A DNA stretch of 64,000 nucleotides from Sycon ciliatum. Lineage: Eukaryota; Porifera; Calcarea; Leucosolenida; Sycettidae. This document shows, piece by piece, positions 20,900 through 31,955 of this stretch (positions within the stretch are counted from its first letter, which is position 1; every line of letters begins with the position of its first letter). The notes under the pieces are model-generated. The model searched no databases and was not told the DNA's origin. It was given only the letters and a program-made list of their open reading frames with translations. The stretch covers positions 19,254,407-19,318,406 of the forward strand of contig NC_088646.1 in the NCBI RefSeq assembly GCF_964019385.1, given 5' to 3'. A program made the translations under genes and the position numbers.

Positions 20900-21805
20900 A
20901 AGACCACCGTGACCAGCGACCAGTCTGGTACTACCGACCACTTCGCCGGGCACGGACGGTCTCACATTCATAATGGTTGTGCGGTGCAAGCCTGCAGCCA
21001 AGGACCACCTGCCACTAAGGACCGCTTTCTCTGGCTTAAAGGGGTGGTCGTTAGCCACAGGCTCAACCGCACATGTATCTCTTGCGGGTCAACCCTGACC
21101 ACCTTCCGGCGGCCTGGAGCTGCCGTCCGGGCACCTTCCTGGCCGCCAGATCCTGTGTCAGCTTGAGGGCGTCTACCAAGGGCATTGCCATGAAGGACTG
21201 CTAGGCTTTCCCCTGGTTGGTAGCTCCTGCTGGTGCTGGGCACTACTGAATTCGCTGACGACTTGTCAACTTCCGCGGGTAGTGTTCGCACGGGGGGATA
21301 CCTGGGCGCCCCAAGCCGGGCAGACAACAGCCGAAGGGCTGTCGTGTTGGATACAAGTGTGACTAGCTACCTGCCTGGTACTATGGACACCTTCGCCGGG
21401 CACGGACGGTCTCACATTCATAGTTTGCGGTGCAAGCCTCCAACTAAGGACCAAATGCCCCTCAAGACCGCTTTCTCTGGCCCCAAGGGGTGGCCGCTTA
21501 GTCAAAGGCTCCACCGCACATGCATCTCTTGCGGGTCAACCCTGACCACCTTCCGGTGACCTAGAGCTGCCGTCCAGGCCCCTTCCTGGTGGCCAGATCC
21601 TGTGTCAGCTTGAGGGGGTCTACCAAGGGAATTGCCATGAAGGACTGCTAGGCTTTCCCCTGATTGGTAGGTCCTGCTGGTGCTGGGCACTACTGAATAC
21701 GCCGTCACAACTTTTCCGCTTCCACGGGTGGTGTTCGCACGAGGGGGATGCCTGGGTGCCCCCCGCAGAGCCGACAACAGAGCCAAAGGGTTGGCGCGTT
21801 GTATA
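20900..21805. repeat. Two tandem, diverged units of about 440 bases
   Basis: TTCGCCGGGCACGGACGGTC at about 20941 recurs at about 21393, and colinear blocks (CCTGACCACCTTCCGG, GATCCTGTGTCAGCTTGAGG, TGCTGGTGCTGGGCACTACT) follow in both units. No protein was recognised. Confidence 0.75.
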
Positions 21806-22064
21806 CAATTATTAGTTTCTCAGTTATTCTTGTATTTTGCCTCTTTAATAGGTCGATGACGGCTTCCCGCCCGCCGATCGTCCAAAAAAAATATGGGGTG
21901 AGGCCCCTATCCTGCACCAGGCAATAAATGTGGCCGGGAGTATGCGCTAAGGGCCAGTCAGGACCTGCTGGGTGCCCGAGCTACGGTGCTAACAAGCAAA
22001 TGCGAACAAGCAAGCTCGAAAGGAGATCTTCGGTTGCACTCCCCATCTCAGCTGCAAACAAACC

Positions 22065-23455
22065 ACGCTCCGAGGGAGAGCTGTCCCTGCATTTTGCAAG
22101 CCTAGCTGTAAATATACAAAGCTCCAAGGGGAAATGCCCCTGCATTTTGCAAACATAGCTGTACACATCCAATGCTCCCAGGGGAGCTGCCCCTGCATTT
22201 TGCAAACATAGCTGTAAACTTCCAAGGCTCCAAGGGGAGCTGCCCCTGCATTTTGCAAGCATAGCTATAAACATCCAAAGCTCAGGGGAGCTACCCCTGC
22301 GTTTTGCAAACCTAGCTGTAAACCAACAAAGCTCAAAGGGAAGCTGTCCCTGCATTTTGCACACATAGTTGTAAGCATCCAAGGCTCCAAGGGGGGCTGA
22401 CCCTGCATTTGCAAACATAGCTGTAAACATCCAAAGCTCCCAGGGGAGCTGCCCCTGCATTTTGCGACCACACCTGTAAACATCCAACTTCAAAAGCTCC
22501 CAGGGGAGCTGCCCCTGCAGTTTGCAAGCATAGCTGTAAACATCCAAAGCTCCAAAGGGGAGCTACCCCTGCGTTTTGCAAACCTAGCAGTAAACCTACG
22601 AAGCTCAAAGGGGAGCTGCCCCTGCATTTTGCAAACATAGTTGTAAACGTAGAACTAGAAGGATCCAAGGGGAGCTGCCCCTGTATTTGCAAATATAGCT
22701 GTAAACATCCAAAGTTCCAAGGGGAGCTGCCCCTGCATTTGGCAAACCTAGCTGTAAACCTACAACGCTCTGAGGGGAGCTACCCCTGCATTTTGCAAAC
22801 CTGGCTGTAAACATCCAAGCCCCAAGGGGAACTGCCCCTGCATTTAGCCAACATAGTGGTAAACATCCAAAGTTTCAAGGAGTGCTGCCCCTGCATTTTG
22901 TCCGCACAGCTGTAAACTAGTTTTAAAAGCTCCAAGGGGAGCTGCCCCTGCATTTTGCAAACATAGCTGTAAACATCCAAAGCTCCAAGGGGAGCTGTCC
23001 CTGCATTTTGTCGCGTAGCTGTCAACTAGCTAAAGCTCCAAGGAGAGCTACCCCTGCATTTTGCAAACGTGGCCGTAAACATACCCAGCTCCAAGCCCTT
23101 TTTTTTTTTTTCTTCCTCGCAAACATAGCTGTAAACATACCACGCACTAAGGGGAGCTGCCCCTGCTTTCTGCAAGCATCGCTGTAAACGATTACATACA
23201 AGGCTCGGAGGGGAGTTGCCCCTGCTTTTTGCAAACATAACTGTACCAGGCCCCAAGGGGAGCTGCCCCTGAATCTTGCAAACATAGCTGTAAACATACA
23301 AAGCTCAAAGGGGAGCGGCCCCTGCGTTTTGCAAACATAGCCGCAGCGCCGGGCATAACGCCACCCAGGCGAGGCGCGCTGCCCCTGCCTTGACCAATGC
23401 CGCCGCAAACAACACGCGCAAAGGGGCGCTGCCCCTGCATTTGCTCGCATAGCCG
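22065..23455. repeat. Minisatellite, about 53-base unit
   Basis: About 25 variant copies of a unit containing GGGGAGCTGCCCCTGCATTT and GCAAACATAGCTGTAAACAT. Each unit carries a small GGGGAGCTGCCCC palindrome. Copies diverge steadily toward the right end. Confidence 0.9.
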
Positions 23456-23680
23456 CCGTATCAGACCGCCGGGTCAGCCGCCATATCAGACCGCTGGGTC
23501 AGCCGCCATATCAGACCGCTGGGTCAGCCACCATATCAGACCGCTGGGTCAGCCGCCGCCGCCATATCAGACCGCTGGGTCAGCCGCCATATCAGACCGC
23601 CGGGTCAGTTACCATATCGGACCCCGGGGCCAACTGCCATGTCGGGCCGCCGGGTCAACCGCCGCATGGGCTAGGGGCGC
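23440..23680. repeat. 25-base tandem repeat
   Basis: About eight copies of a GCCGCCATATCAGACCGCTG-GGTCA unit, with one copy carrying an extra GCCGCC. It directly follows the 53-base array. Confidence 0.88.
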
Positions 23681-23689
23681 TGCCCCTGC

Positions 23690-24255
23690 CTCTGCCGCCG
23701 CCACAAACAGAGCTCAAAAGGGAACCACCCCTGCATTTGCTCGCAACGCCGCCGTATCAGGCCGCCGGGTATTCCGCCGCATGGGCGATTACGTAGGGGA
23801 ATCGCCCCTGCCTCCGCTAGTACAACTGAATAAGCAGCATGGGCCAATCGCCCTGCCCGCCGGGTGCGCATAATGTGTGAGTGTGTGTGTGTAACACACA
23901 TACGCGTGTCTGCAATATGCCCTGCGCGGTCGTGACGGATTAATCCGTCGCACCTCGGGTAAAGTGTTAATTACTGAAAGTAAAACAAGGTCGCCAGCCC
24001 GCCAACACCGGCACGTACTGCCGGCTCGCCGTGGTATCTAAACAACAATGGCAACAGCGACGACAGCCGCAAGGAAAAAGATAACAGCTTGCCATGTCCA
24101 AACAAAGCCCCAAAACAGCAAAGTAGACCCCACATGCTGAGACTTGGTGTAATGCCGCCTAGTACGAGTAGGAAGGAGAGGGGAGCGACAGCACTTAGAG
24201 GCGAAGCAGGGTGAGGGATGGAGGAGAGGAGCTAAAGAGAGAGAGAGAGAGAGTA

Positions 24256-24288
<33 letters not shown>

Positions 24289-25235
24289 ATGTATGTATGT
24301 ATGTATGTATGTATGCGTGTGCGAGGGTGTGTGTGTGCTTGCGTGCTTACCCACGTGTGCTGAGAGATATAGACTACACAGCGAATGAAAAAGGAGGCAC
24401 GCATTGGTTGAGAAGAAGTTCAGCCGGTTTGCTGCCATGATTAGTTGCTCCCGCATAGCATGAGTTCGGGACTAAGCCGAGTCCAGCAGCTGGATTAGGG
24501 AGCCGATGAGAGGAAATGGACTAATCGTCCGCGTGAAAGAGCGTCCGCAGCGGAGTTGTCCGTGACCGTAATATGGGTAGTCAGCGAGATAAAGCCTTGT
24601 GTTCTGCTACCATGCGGGGGCTGAAGTGGGCTAGTTCCGTTACGGTTGGATTTCGGCAAGTCCCGGATTTCACACTGCTCCAACTGCCTTTTTGTCGCCG
24701 TGCAGTATGAATTTCTTGTCGGACTACTTAGGGCCCCAGAGGGCGTAAGCTCGTGTTGCAAGGCGCGATGGTTCTGAAAGTCTGCCAGGCCTCGACCCAG
24801 TAGATTAGAGATTCAGTTTTTCTCTTGCCAGAAGAGGAGCCGCCAATGACAATTCCACTCAGTGATTGCCATCGGATTGATCGATTCTAACACGTTTGGT
24901 TGCTGGCTGCGTGTGGGCAGGACAGGAAGGAAGCATTGTGGCCAGCTCGACGTATTCCGCACGCCGTATTGTCCTAATCGTCTCCCGTGCGCCAACACAT
25001 GCGCCGGCCGGCATCATAGCGCCTCCAAGGAACTCAACTAAACTGGTCATACACGACAGTGTCCATGCCTGCATTTTCGGCCGGCATGCTCATCGCCCGA
25101 GGCTTGTTGGTCAGGGCCGACGCTGCCGTCGCCGCGGTCTCAAACGAGGAATACCAGCGATCCGCTGCTGAGTAGGATCCATGCTCAGGTACGGGTATAA
25201 ACCACGTAAACCAACTAGCTTTAGAGCAAACGAGA
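23690..25235. other. Inner part of the X-Y element, right side
   Basis: Holds degenerate satellite copies and a (GA)n/(GT)n/(GTAT)n compound microsatellite (24236-24316). No protein-coding family was recognised. Confidence 0.5.
24236..24316. repeat. Compound microsatellite (GA)n(GT)n(GTAT)n
   Basis: AGAG, then GTGT, then eleven GTAT units directly visible. Confidence 0.93.
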
Positions 25236-25239
25236 GCAA

Positions 25240-25735
25240 AAAAATTCTGGCCTTCTGCAAGCAATAGCAAGTAATGAGTGACGGCTGTGTAAAGTCGCAC
25301 AACCATGCAGTCGACCGGATGATGGTGAGTGTCCGGCACACATCTTGCTCTGCTGCTCCACCTGCGCATACCTGATACGGTGGTGCGCTTACGGGCGGGC
25401 TGCCTGGGCCCCAGATGCCTCCTTGATGCGCCACGGAGTGCCGTCGAAGCACCTGTATCACTTCGGTGATCCAAATGCGAATGCAGCCTTGCCGGTCGCC
25501 CGCCGGCCTGCCGCCTACGCGACCAGCCTGAGACTGGCCCTGCCGCATTTGGCGCTTCTAAACGCTGCGATCCGGTAGACAGCTCACTGGGCTGCCAAAA
25601 ACGTGACTGGCTTGAGGACAGTTCCATACTGGGCAGGGCGCCCAGCTCAGGTCGCACGCCGTGGCGGCGTGAGCTGGGCGCGGTGAGGGTTGGTGATAAC
25701 TACAGTTTCCTCCTTCCTCCTCCGGAAACTTCCAT
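25240..25735 (+). repeat. Terminal block Y'
   Basis: Second copy of Y with the same hairpin (25636-25679). It ends CTTCCAT immediately before the Gypsy A RT frame resumes at 25736. Confidence 0.85.
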
Positions 25736-28064
25736 TACTCCTCATTCTGATGCATGCTCCGACGATGTACCTGTTTCGTCGTATTCTTCTCGTGTTGCTC
25801 TTGACGATGAGCTGTCTGTGCCTGCTGGCCATGTTGTGCTCGTACCATGTGTCTATGTGGATGCTTGTTCGGAAACTCTGGATTGTGTTGCTGATCCACT
25901 AGAGTCGTTTGTGGATAAGTTTCCTACGTTGTCGGTGACACCTGCACTTGTAACAGTGGGTCCCGATCACGCACACATTGTCATGACAATTGAGAATCAT
26001 GCTGAGCATAATATTATTATACATAAAAACACCAATATTGCCGAACTGTCTCCTCTCATTATGGATGATGATGATGAAGATGACGCCGCCGTTTCATCCG
26101 TCACCACTGATCACACACCTGAACTCACAGAACAGCGCAAGGCTACCATTCATGAATACGTTAAATCACAACAAAACCTCTCATCCCAAACCAACAGCAT
26201 GCTCACCACACTCCTTATTGATAATCACGACCTATTTATATTGCATGAAGACGACTATGGCTATTGTGATATGTTTCCGCATAAAATTGATACAAGCACA
26301 CATACTCCTATTAAACAAGCAGCTCGGCGCATTCCGTATCACCGTCGCGTTGCTCTGCAGACGTTATTGGATGAGTTACTAGAGAAGGGTATCATCCAAG
26401 AGTCTATCAGTCCGTGGGCGTCTCCGATCGTGTTGGTTCCTAAGAAGAACGGTTCCTTACGACTTTGCGTCGACTATCGCAAGTTAAACGGTGTCACAAA
26501 GCCGGACGCCTATCCGATTCCACGGGTGGATGACATGCTTGATTCGCTGTCTGGTTGTAAGTGGTTTTCGTCGCTCGATCTCGCGTCTGGGTATTGGCAG
26601 ATTGCGATGGATCCTGACGACCTAGCGAAGACCGCATTTACAACACCATTGGGCCTGTATGAGTTTACAGTGCTGCCGATGGGGTGCAGGAATGGTCCTG
26701 CCACCTTCCAGCGAGTTATGGAAGCTGTTCTTCGTGGGCTGTGTAATGCTGCGGCTCAGCCATTTTGTCGTGTCTTCTTTGACGATGTTTTAAATGCGAG
26801 TGAAACATTGTCTGGCCAGGTATTGATTTTGTCGCGAGTGTTTGAGCGTGTGCGTTCAGCAGGCCTGCGTTTTAACTTAGCAAAGTGTTCTTTTTTCCGG
26901 TCGGACGTCGCGTTCCTCGGGCACCGCGTGTCGGCAGACGGAATTTCCCCCGATCCGGACAAGGTTTCCGCGATACTTGCGTGGAAGACGCCGAAGTCTG
27001 TCACTGCGGTCAGGTCATTCCTTGGTTTCGCGGGATATTACCGTCGATTCATCCGTGGATTTGCGCAGCGGTCAGCCCCGCTGACGGCTCTCACTGGCAA
27101 GAATGCGCAATTTGTTTGGTCGAAAGCTTGCGACGCTTCCTTCCGCGCCCTGAAGTCTGCGCTGTCGAGTGCTCCGGTTATGGCATTCCCGGACTTCGGA
27201 CCAGATGCCGGTCCCTTCCTTCTGGACACAGATGCCTCGAAAGTGTCCATTGGTGGTGTCCTGAGCCAGGTACAGGACCAGGTGGAACGCCCCATTGCGT
27301 TTGGTGGGCGCATAATGTCGAAAGCGGAGCGTAACTATGACGCCAGTGACCGCGAAGCCCTGGCCCTTGTCTTTTTCGCCAACCACTTCCGGCATTATCT
27401 GCTTGGTCGCGAATTCACTGCAAGGACAGACAATACCGCGTTAACTGCGTTGCGGGCAACCAAGGAGCCCCGTGGTCGCAAAGCTCGATGGATTGAGGCT
27501 TTGGCCGAATTCGAGTTTGCTGTTGTGCACCGCCCTGGTTCTCGACACAGGAATGCCGATGCTATGTCCCGCGTGGTGACCGATGTGCCGTCTCCTCCGC
27601 CGAGTCCGCCGCCTATTGCCCGTGATGTTCCGTTGTCAGCTGCTGATGAAGTGCCACTTGCTGTTGATGTTCCTCCGGCTGCTGAGATTATTCCTCCGGC
27701 CGTTTTTGTTCGTCCTCCTGGTTCCTCTGCTGCTGGACCGTTGCCGGATTGTTACAAGCCTCAGAGTCTTCTTGCTCCGTATGCTGATCCTGCTCTGTCT
27801 GAGTGTTTCACCCGATATGATGCTGCCAGTGGCAAGTTTGTTCGTCCGCCTGAAGCCGTTTCCCGTCCTCCCGACTGTCAACCGCCTGCCGTTACTGCTT
27901 CTCGTCCTGACCCGATTACGCTGCCTGATGATGATTTGCCGCGCTGCGTTCCGCCGCTACAGCCACCGTCGTCTGATCCGGTCCGTACTTCTTCTCCTGT
28001 TTCTCGTCGTTCTGGCCGTGTCCGCACTGCACCTGCTCGACTAGCTGACTATGTCCTGGACTGA
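25736..28064 (+). CDS. Gypsy A reverse transcriptase and RNase H, no integrase
   Basis: This frame is the continuation of the protease frame. In order: RT palm (PYHRRVALQTLLDELLEKGI; SPWASPIVLVPKKNGSLRLC; SSLDLASGYWQI), the catalytic box FFDDV in place of the usual YxDD/VYLDD, thumb (GFAGYYRRFIRGFAQRSAPL), and RNase H (LLDTDASKVSIGGVLSQ; SDREALALVFF; HRPGSRHRNADAMSR). A Pro-rich tail then ends RRSGRVRTAPARLADYVLD, the kind of tail found after integrase in related elements. The HHCC zinc finger and DDE catalytic core are absent. The likely cause is an in-frame loss of integrase, leaving dependence on another element. Confidence 0.85.
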
Positions 28065-28151
28065 GTTTATTATTTGGTTTGTTTTCTTTTGTTTGTTTTC
28101 TAGGTATTTCGTTCATTCCCGTGGACGTGAATTTTAGCTAGGGGGGCACAG

Positions 28152-28398
28152 TGTAATAGGTGTATGTATGCTACGACCTGAATACTCACCATTTGTATTT
28201 CCCGCTCGTTCCCATTGGCAATGAGCCACTCACATAGAAGAGCGCATGCTCCAGGTTCTGTCTGTTCTAGTCTAGTCTTGAGTTGTCGTTGTCCTGTTCT
28301 CCTTCTGTTTACACTCTTATCGAATACTTCTAATTATCCAATCATAATACCCTTGTGTTCCGGTGTGAGGGGGCATTATTAGCCGGGAGCAGCTAACA
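28152..28398 (+). repeat. Gypsy A 3' LTR
   Basis: 247 bases, followed by the duplicated GAGT and then BEL/Pao sequence. Confidence 0.93.
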
Positions 28399-28402
28399 GA
28401 GT

Positions 28403-31235
28403 CAAGGCCTATGAGTTCACCAGGTTGGCGTTTGGCATCCGTGCATCGCCATACCTAGCAGGCAGAGCTTTGCTGGAGACGGCCGAGCGTTTCGGAGCGA
28501 ACTACGACCCAGCAGTCAGTGACACAGTTCGCAAGGCATTCTACGTCGACGACATGTTGAAGTCCTTGCCTGACGACCAGAAAGCAATGCGTCTTCGGTC
28601 TCAGCTACAAGACCTCCTGAAGAAAGGCGGCTTCCATCTCCGGAAGTGGTTGAGCAACAGTGAAGCAGTGATGGAATCAATTCCACCGGAGCACCGCGCG
28701 CCGGCCACGTCTAAGTCCATAACGGCACAAGAGTCGTCTGGACAGCCCTCACAAAAGGCACTGGGCGTAACGTGGATGGTCAGCGAAGATTATTTCACGT
28801 TTCACTATCAGGAACCCACATCCGCTGCGTGCACGAAGCGCACCGTCCTCAGTCGCATGGCATCACTGTTTGACCCCAGAGGGCAACTAGCACCATTCAC
28901 CATCAGGAGCAAGTTGTTGTTCCAGGAACTATGTCTTGCGGGGCTCGGCTGGGACGACCCACTGCCTGAAGAGACGGCGGTAGCTTGGCAAGAATGGTTT
29001 GCTGAGATGCCTAAGCTAACACAGCTACGCATTGATCGCTGTTTTCAAGATAGCACAACGTCGATGGGTCTGAGTGTGCACACGTTCACCGACGCATCAG
29101 AACGGGCCTACGCCGCTGCGTCATACGTCCGAGCAGAGCGACCAGATGGTACAGCGAAGGTTACCCTGGTGATGGCCAAGGCAAGACCAGCACCGATCAA
29201 GCGTCGATCCATTCCGATGCTAGAGCTGCAGGGAGCGGTCCTGGGTGTGCGTCTTGGGACGTACATTAGCGAAGCTCTTGGTGTGAGAGCAGCCGACAGC
29301 CACTACTGGAGCGATTCCATGAATGTCCAATATTGGATTCGATCACCCAGCCGAAAGTTCAAGCTGGAAGTCGGCAACCGGATATCGGAGATCCAACAGC
29401 AGTCTATGGCACGGAACTGGCGTCATGTTCCCGGAGTCAGAAATCCAGCGGATCTCCCCACCCGTGGGATGACAGTCACACAGCTGGCAGAGGAGAGCAG
29501 GTGGTGGCATGGACCAACGTTTCTGGCACAGCAACAGAGCGAATGGCCAGATCGCAGGATAGCTGTGCCGAAGGAGCTACCACAAATGCTCAAGACTCCT
29601 GAAATCACGATGACGGCAATGATGTCACCACCGTTGCGGCTAAGTCCAAACAACTATTCCTCGTGGAGCCGTCTTGTGCGGGTCACGGCTTGGTGCATGC
29701 GTGCCATACACAATCGCCGCAAGAGCCGACTGCCACAGCTAACGCTCAGCGACGCCCGTGTGAAGATTGCAATCAAGAACAGCAAGGAGGTTGCCGTGCC
29801 CGAGCTCTCACCAGCTGAGTTTGAAAGAGCGGAGCACTATTGGATCATGCGTGCGCAAGATGAGAGCTATGGTGAAGTGACGAGCACGCTGAGAAAAGGG
29901 AAGGAGTTGCCAAGCGGTGCCCCTCTTCTCAAGTTGCAACCGCGCATCGACGAACAGAGTGGATACCCCGTATTAAGAGTTAGTGGGAGACTGCGTACGG
30001 CTTACCACTTGGCATCTGAGTTTCGATCGCCAATTATTCTCCCACCTCGACACCGAGTGACAGAGCTGATCATTCGGAGAGAGGATGAGCGATGCCGACA
30101 CAGCATTGGCACGAATCACATCCTGTCCAATCTCGCCGATCACTATTGGCTTGTGAAAGGCAAGCAAATGGTGAAGTCACATCGGCACCACTGCGTGGGA
30201 TGTCAGAAGGTGTGGCGCAAACCAGCCACTCCCAGGATGGGTCCTCTCCCAGACCTCCGCACGCAAGGACCACTTCTGGCATTCGCCCGCACCGCTGTGG
30301 ACTTCGCCGGACCATTTCTAGTGAAGAGAGGTCGAGGACGTACACAAGAGAAGAGGTATGTGGCAGTGTTCACGTGTCTGCAATCTCGAGCGTGTCACTT
30401 GGAGCTGGTTACCTCTCTCGACACGACTGGCTTCAAGATGGCCCTGACGCGATTCTGCAAGCGTCGCGGCACACCCGAGATGTTGCTTACTGATAATGGA
30501 AGCAATTTTGTTGCGACAGAGCGAGAGCTGAGGGAGGCAGTCGCCCAGCTTGACCATGCCGACCTCACATCGGAGTATGCAGGCCAAGGGATTGAGTGGA
30601 AATTCAATCCGCCTCGTTCTCCTCATTTCGGCGGCGTGTTCGAACGGATCGTGCGCTCCATGAAGCAAGTTCTCCAGACTGTGCTGTACAAGGCTGATTT
30701 AACTGAAGAAGAGCTCCAGACAGTATTGGTGCAGGCCGAGGCTCTCATCAACTCGCGGCCATTGACAACGCTTTCGGAGGAAAGTGAAGACCTGGAGCCG
30801 CTAACGCCTTTGCATTTCTTGGTTGGGCATTCGAGAGTTGCAACAGCGTTGGAAGCAACCCCGGAGGGGGGTCTGCATCGTCGCTGGCAGTTGCTTCAGG
30901 ATCTGATGAAGCGCATTTGGAAGAGGTGGCTCCGCGAGATTGTTGCTCGAGCCAATTTGGAGACGAAGTGGCACCGTGATAGTGCATCGGTTACAGTCGG
31001 CAAAATCCTAATGATGCTGGACGAATCGTTCCCAAGGACTCAGTGGCCGCTTGGTCGAGTGGTCGCTACGTATCCTGGAAAGGACGGGAAGGTGCGCGTA
31101 GTGGACGTGAAGGTCAAAGGGAAGGTGTACAAGCGCAGCGTCCACCGCTTGGTGCCCCTAGATGTGGAACCGTCGGCAGTCAAGGTGACTCTCCCAGCCT
31201 CTGCCGAAGTCCGGCTAAGTGATCTCAATGAGTGA
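28403..31235 (+). pseudogene. BEL/Pao pol, part 2 (RT C-terminus, RNase H, integrase)
   Basis: It resumes in the frame left at 16201. It contains the RT box FYVDDMLKS, a BEL-type A17 region, RNase H (VHTFTDASERAYAAASYVRA; LELQGAVLG), an integrase zinc finger (HHCVGCQK), the integrase core (RTAVDFAGPFL; LLTDNGSNF; PRSPHFGGVFERIVRSMKQV), and a C-terminal domain (WPLGRVVATYPGKDG) typical of Pao integrases. The stop is at 31233-31235. The part itself is open throughout. It is called broken only because of the inserted Gypsy and the upstream stop. Confidence 0.9.
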
Positions 31236-31350
31236 CATTAACTGGCATGCTCGCCGTTGTTAATGCCGTGAATCAAGTTACGGTTTTGCCCAATAGCGTA
31301 TAGGCATTAGATTCGCTCAGTTTTCCCACGTTCGCTCATGAGGGAGGGAA

Positions 31351-31955
31351 TGTTACGTTTTCTTACTCTTAGTACTCCCTTGTGCCATTGTTCCAGCAGA
31401 TGCTGCAGGTGTCGCTGACCTGCACAGTTTGTACGAGTACTTGTAGATTTATGCAGTGCGTGTCTACAGCTGTATTTGAATGTGTGCGTAGTGCACAGTT
31501 GCAGTCGTGCCCTAGGCCCTGTGTCTGTGATACGTGATTTGTGGTGCGTGTTAGCTTACACGTGGGAATGCTACGCGCTTTCATGTGACCTGCGTTACTT
31601 CCTTCTCACTGTACTTCCTTTTATGCATGTATCGCTGGCATATGCGACACGGGCCGGCCGGGCCGGAGTGTGTATTGGTTTTGGAAGCATGTGCCTTTTG
31701 TTCTGTGAGTTGTTGTTCGCATGCACATGTTGCTGGCTGCGTGGTAATGTTTTGGTTCTTGTTGTGTTGGACCAGTGCTCTAGATTCTACAACTTACAAG
31801 TAAAGTAGTTTGTAGCTGTTGTGATTTTACTATGTTCCATGGGTCTGAATTATTGTGTTCTCCGGAGTGGAGTAAAACTGAACTGTGATTCGATTGTGTG
31901 CGGAAACCCGGTGTTGACGAAAGTGTGTTGACCTGGGCGCTGAGGAAAAGTAACA
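31351..31955 (+). repeat. BEL/Pao 3' LTR
   Basis: 605 bases, same as the 5' copy. Preceded by a purine tract and followed by CAGGG. Confidence 0.93.

Larger units (their letters stand above)
19901..25735. mobile_element. Insertion without TSD, arrangement X-Y-X'-inner-Y'
   Basis: Block X (19901 to about 20072) recurs at 20599 to about 20773. Block Y (about 20100-20598) recurs at about 25240-25735. Y ends CTTCCAT and X begins TTATCACTCC, and the Y|X' junction at 20598/20599 is the two termini fused. The Gypsy A reading frame resumes exactly after Y' with no target duplication; the site is A|T (or T|A, as one T is shared). Y holds a hairpin (GCGCCCAGCTCA...TGAGCTGGGCGC). The 4.5-kb inner part has tandem repeats and no recognisable protein. 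It is either two head-to-tail Helitron-like copies, the first with an internal deletion, or a non-autonomous relative of tyrosine-recombinase retroelements with split direct repeats. Confidence 0.7.
16202..28398 (+). mobile_element. Gypsy-type LTR retrotransposon A (nested in BEL/Pao)
   Basis: LTRs of 247 bases (16202-16448, 28152-28398) are identical by eye, TGTAATAGG...GCTAACA, flanked by GAGT at 16198-16201 and 28399-28402. The primer-binding site TGGTGGCAGCGG starts at 16450 and the purine tract TAGGGGGGCACAG precedes 28152. Coding order is gag, protease, then reverse transcriptase and RNase H. No integrase domain is present anywhere in the element. Two later insertions lie inside it: a TIR element in the leader (16826-18152) and a 5.8-kb unit without TSD between protease and RT (19901-25735). 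Without them it is about 5.0 kb. Confidence 0.92.
12098..31955 (+). mobile_element. BEL/Pao LTR retrotransposon (interrupted)
   Basis: LTRs of 605 bases (12098-12702 and 31351-31955) look identical, start TGTTACG and end AGTAACA, and are flanked by a 5-base duplication CAGGG (12093-12097, 31956-31960). A primer-binding site starts at 12708 (TGGCACCTCCGACGGGAT) and a purine tract (GAGGGAGGGAA) precedes the 3' LTR. Gene order gag-protease-RT-RNase H-integrase with a DUF1759-like gag and an A17-type region is typical of BEL/Pao. About 7.66 kb is its own sequence. A Gypsy element (16202-28398) sits in the RT gene and there is an in-frame stop at 15501, so this copy cannot act alone. Identical LTRs point to recent insertion. 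Confidence 0.92.

Noticed and set aside
21981..23450. Several minus-strand frames with repeating AGAAPLGALDVYSYVCKMQG-like peptides
   Set aside because: They are translations of the 53-base minisatellite. Three frames give similar peptides, which indicates repeat structure and not selection on protein.
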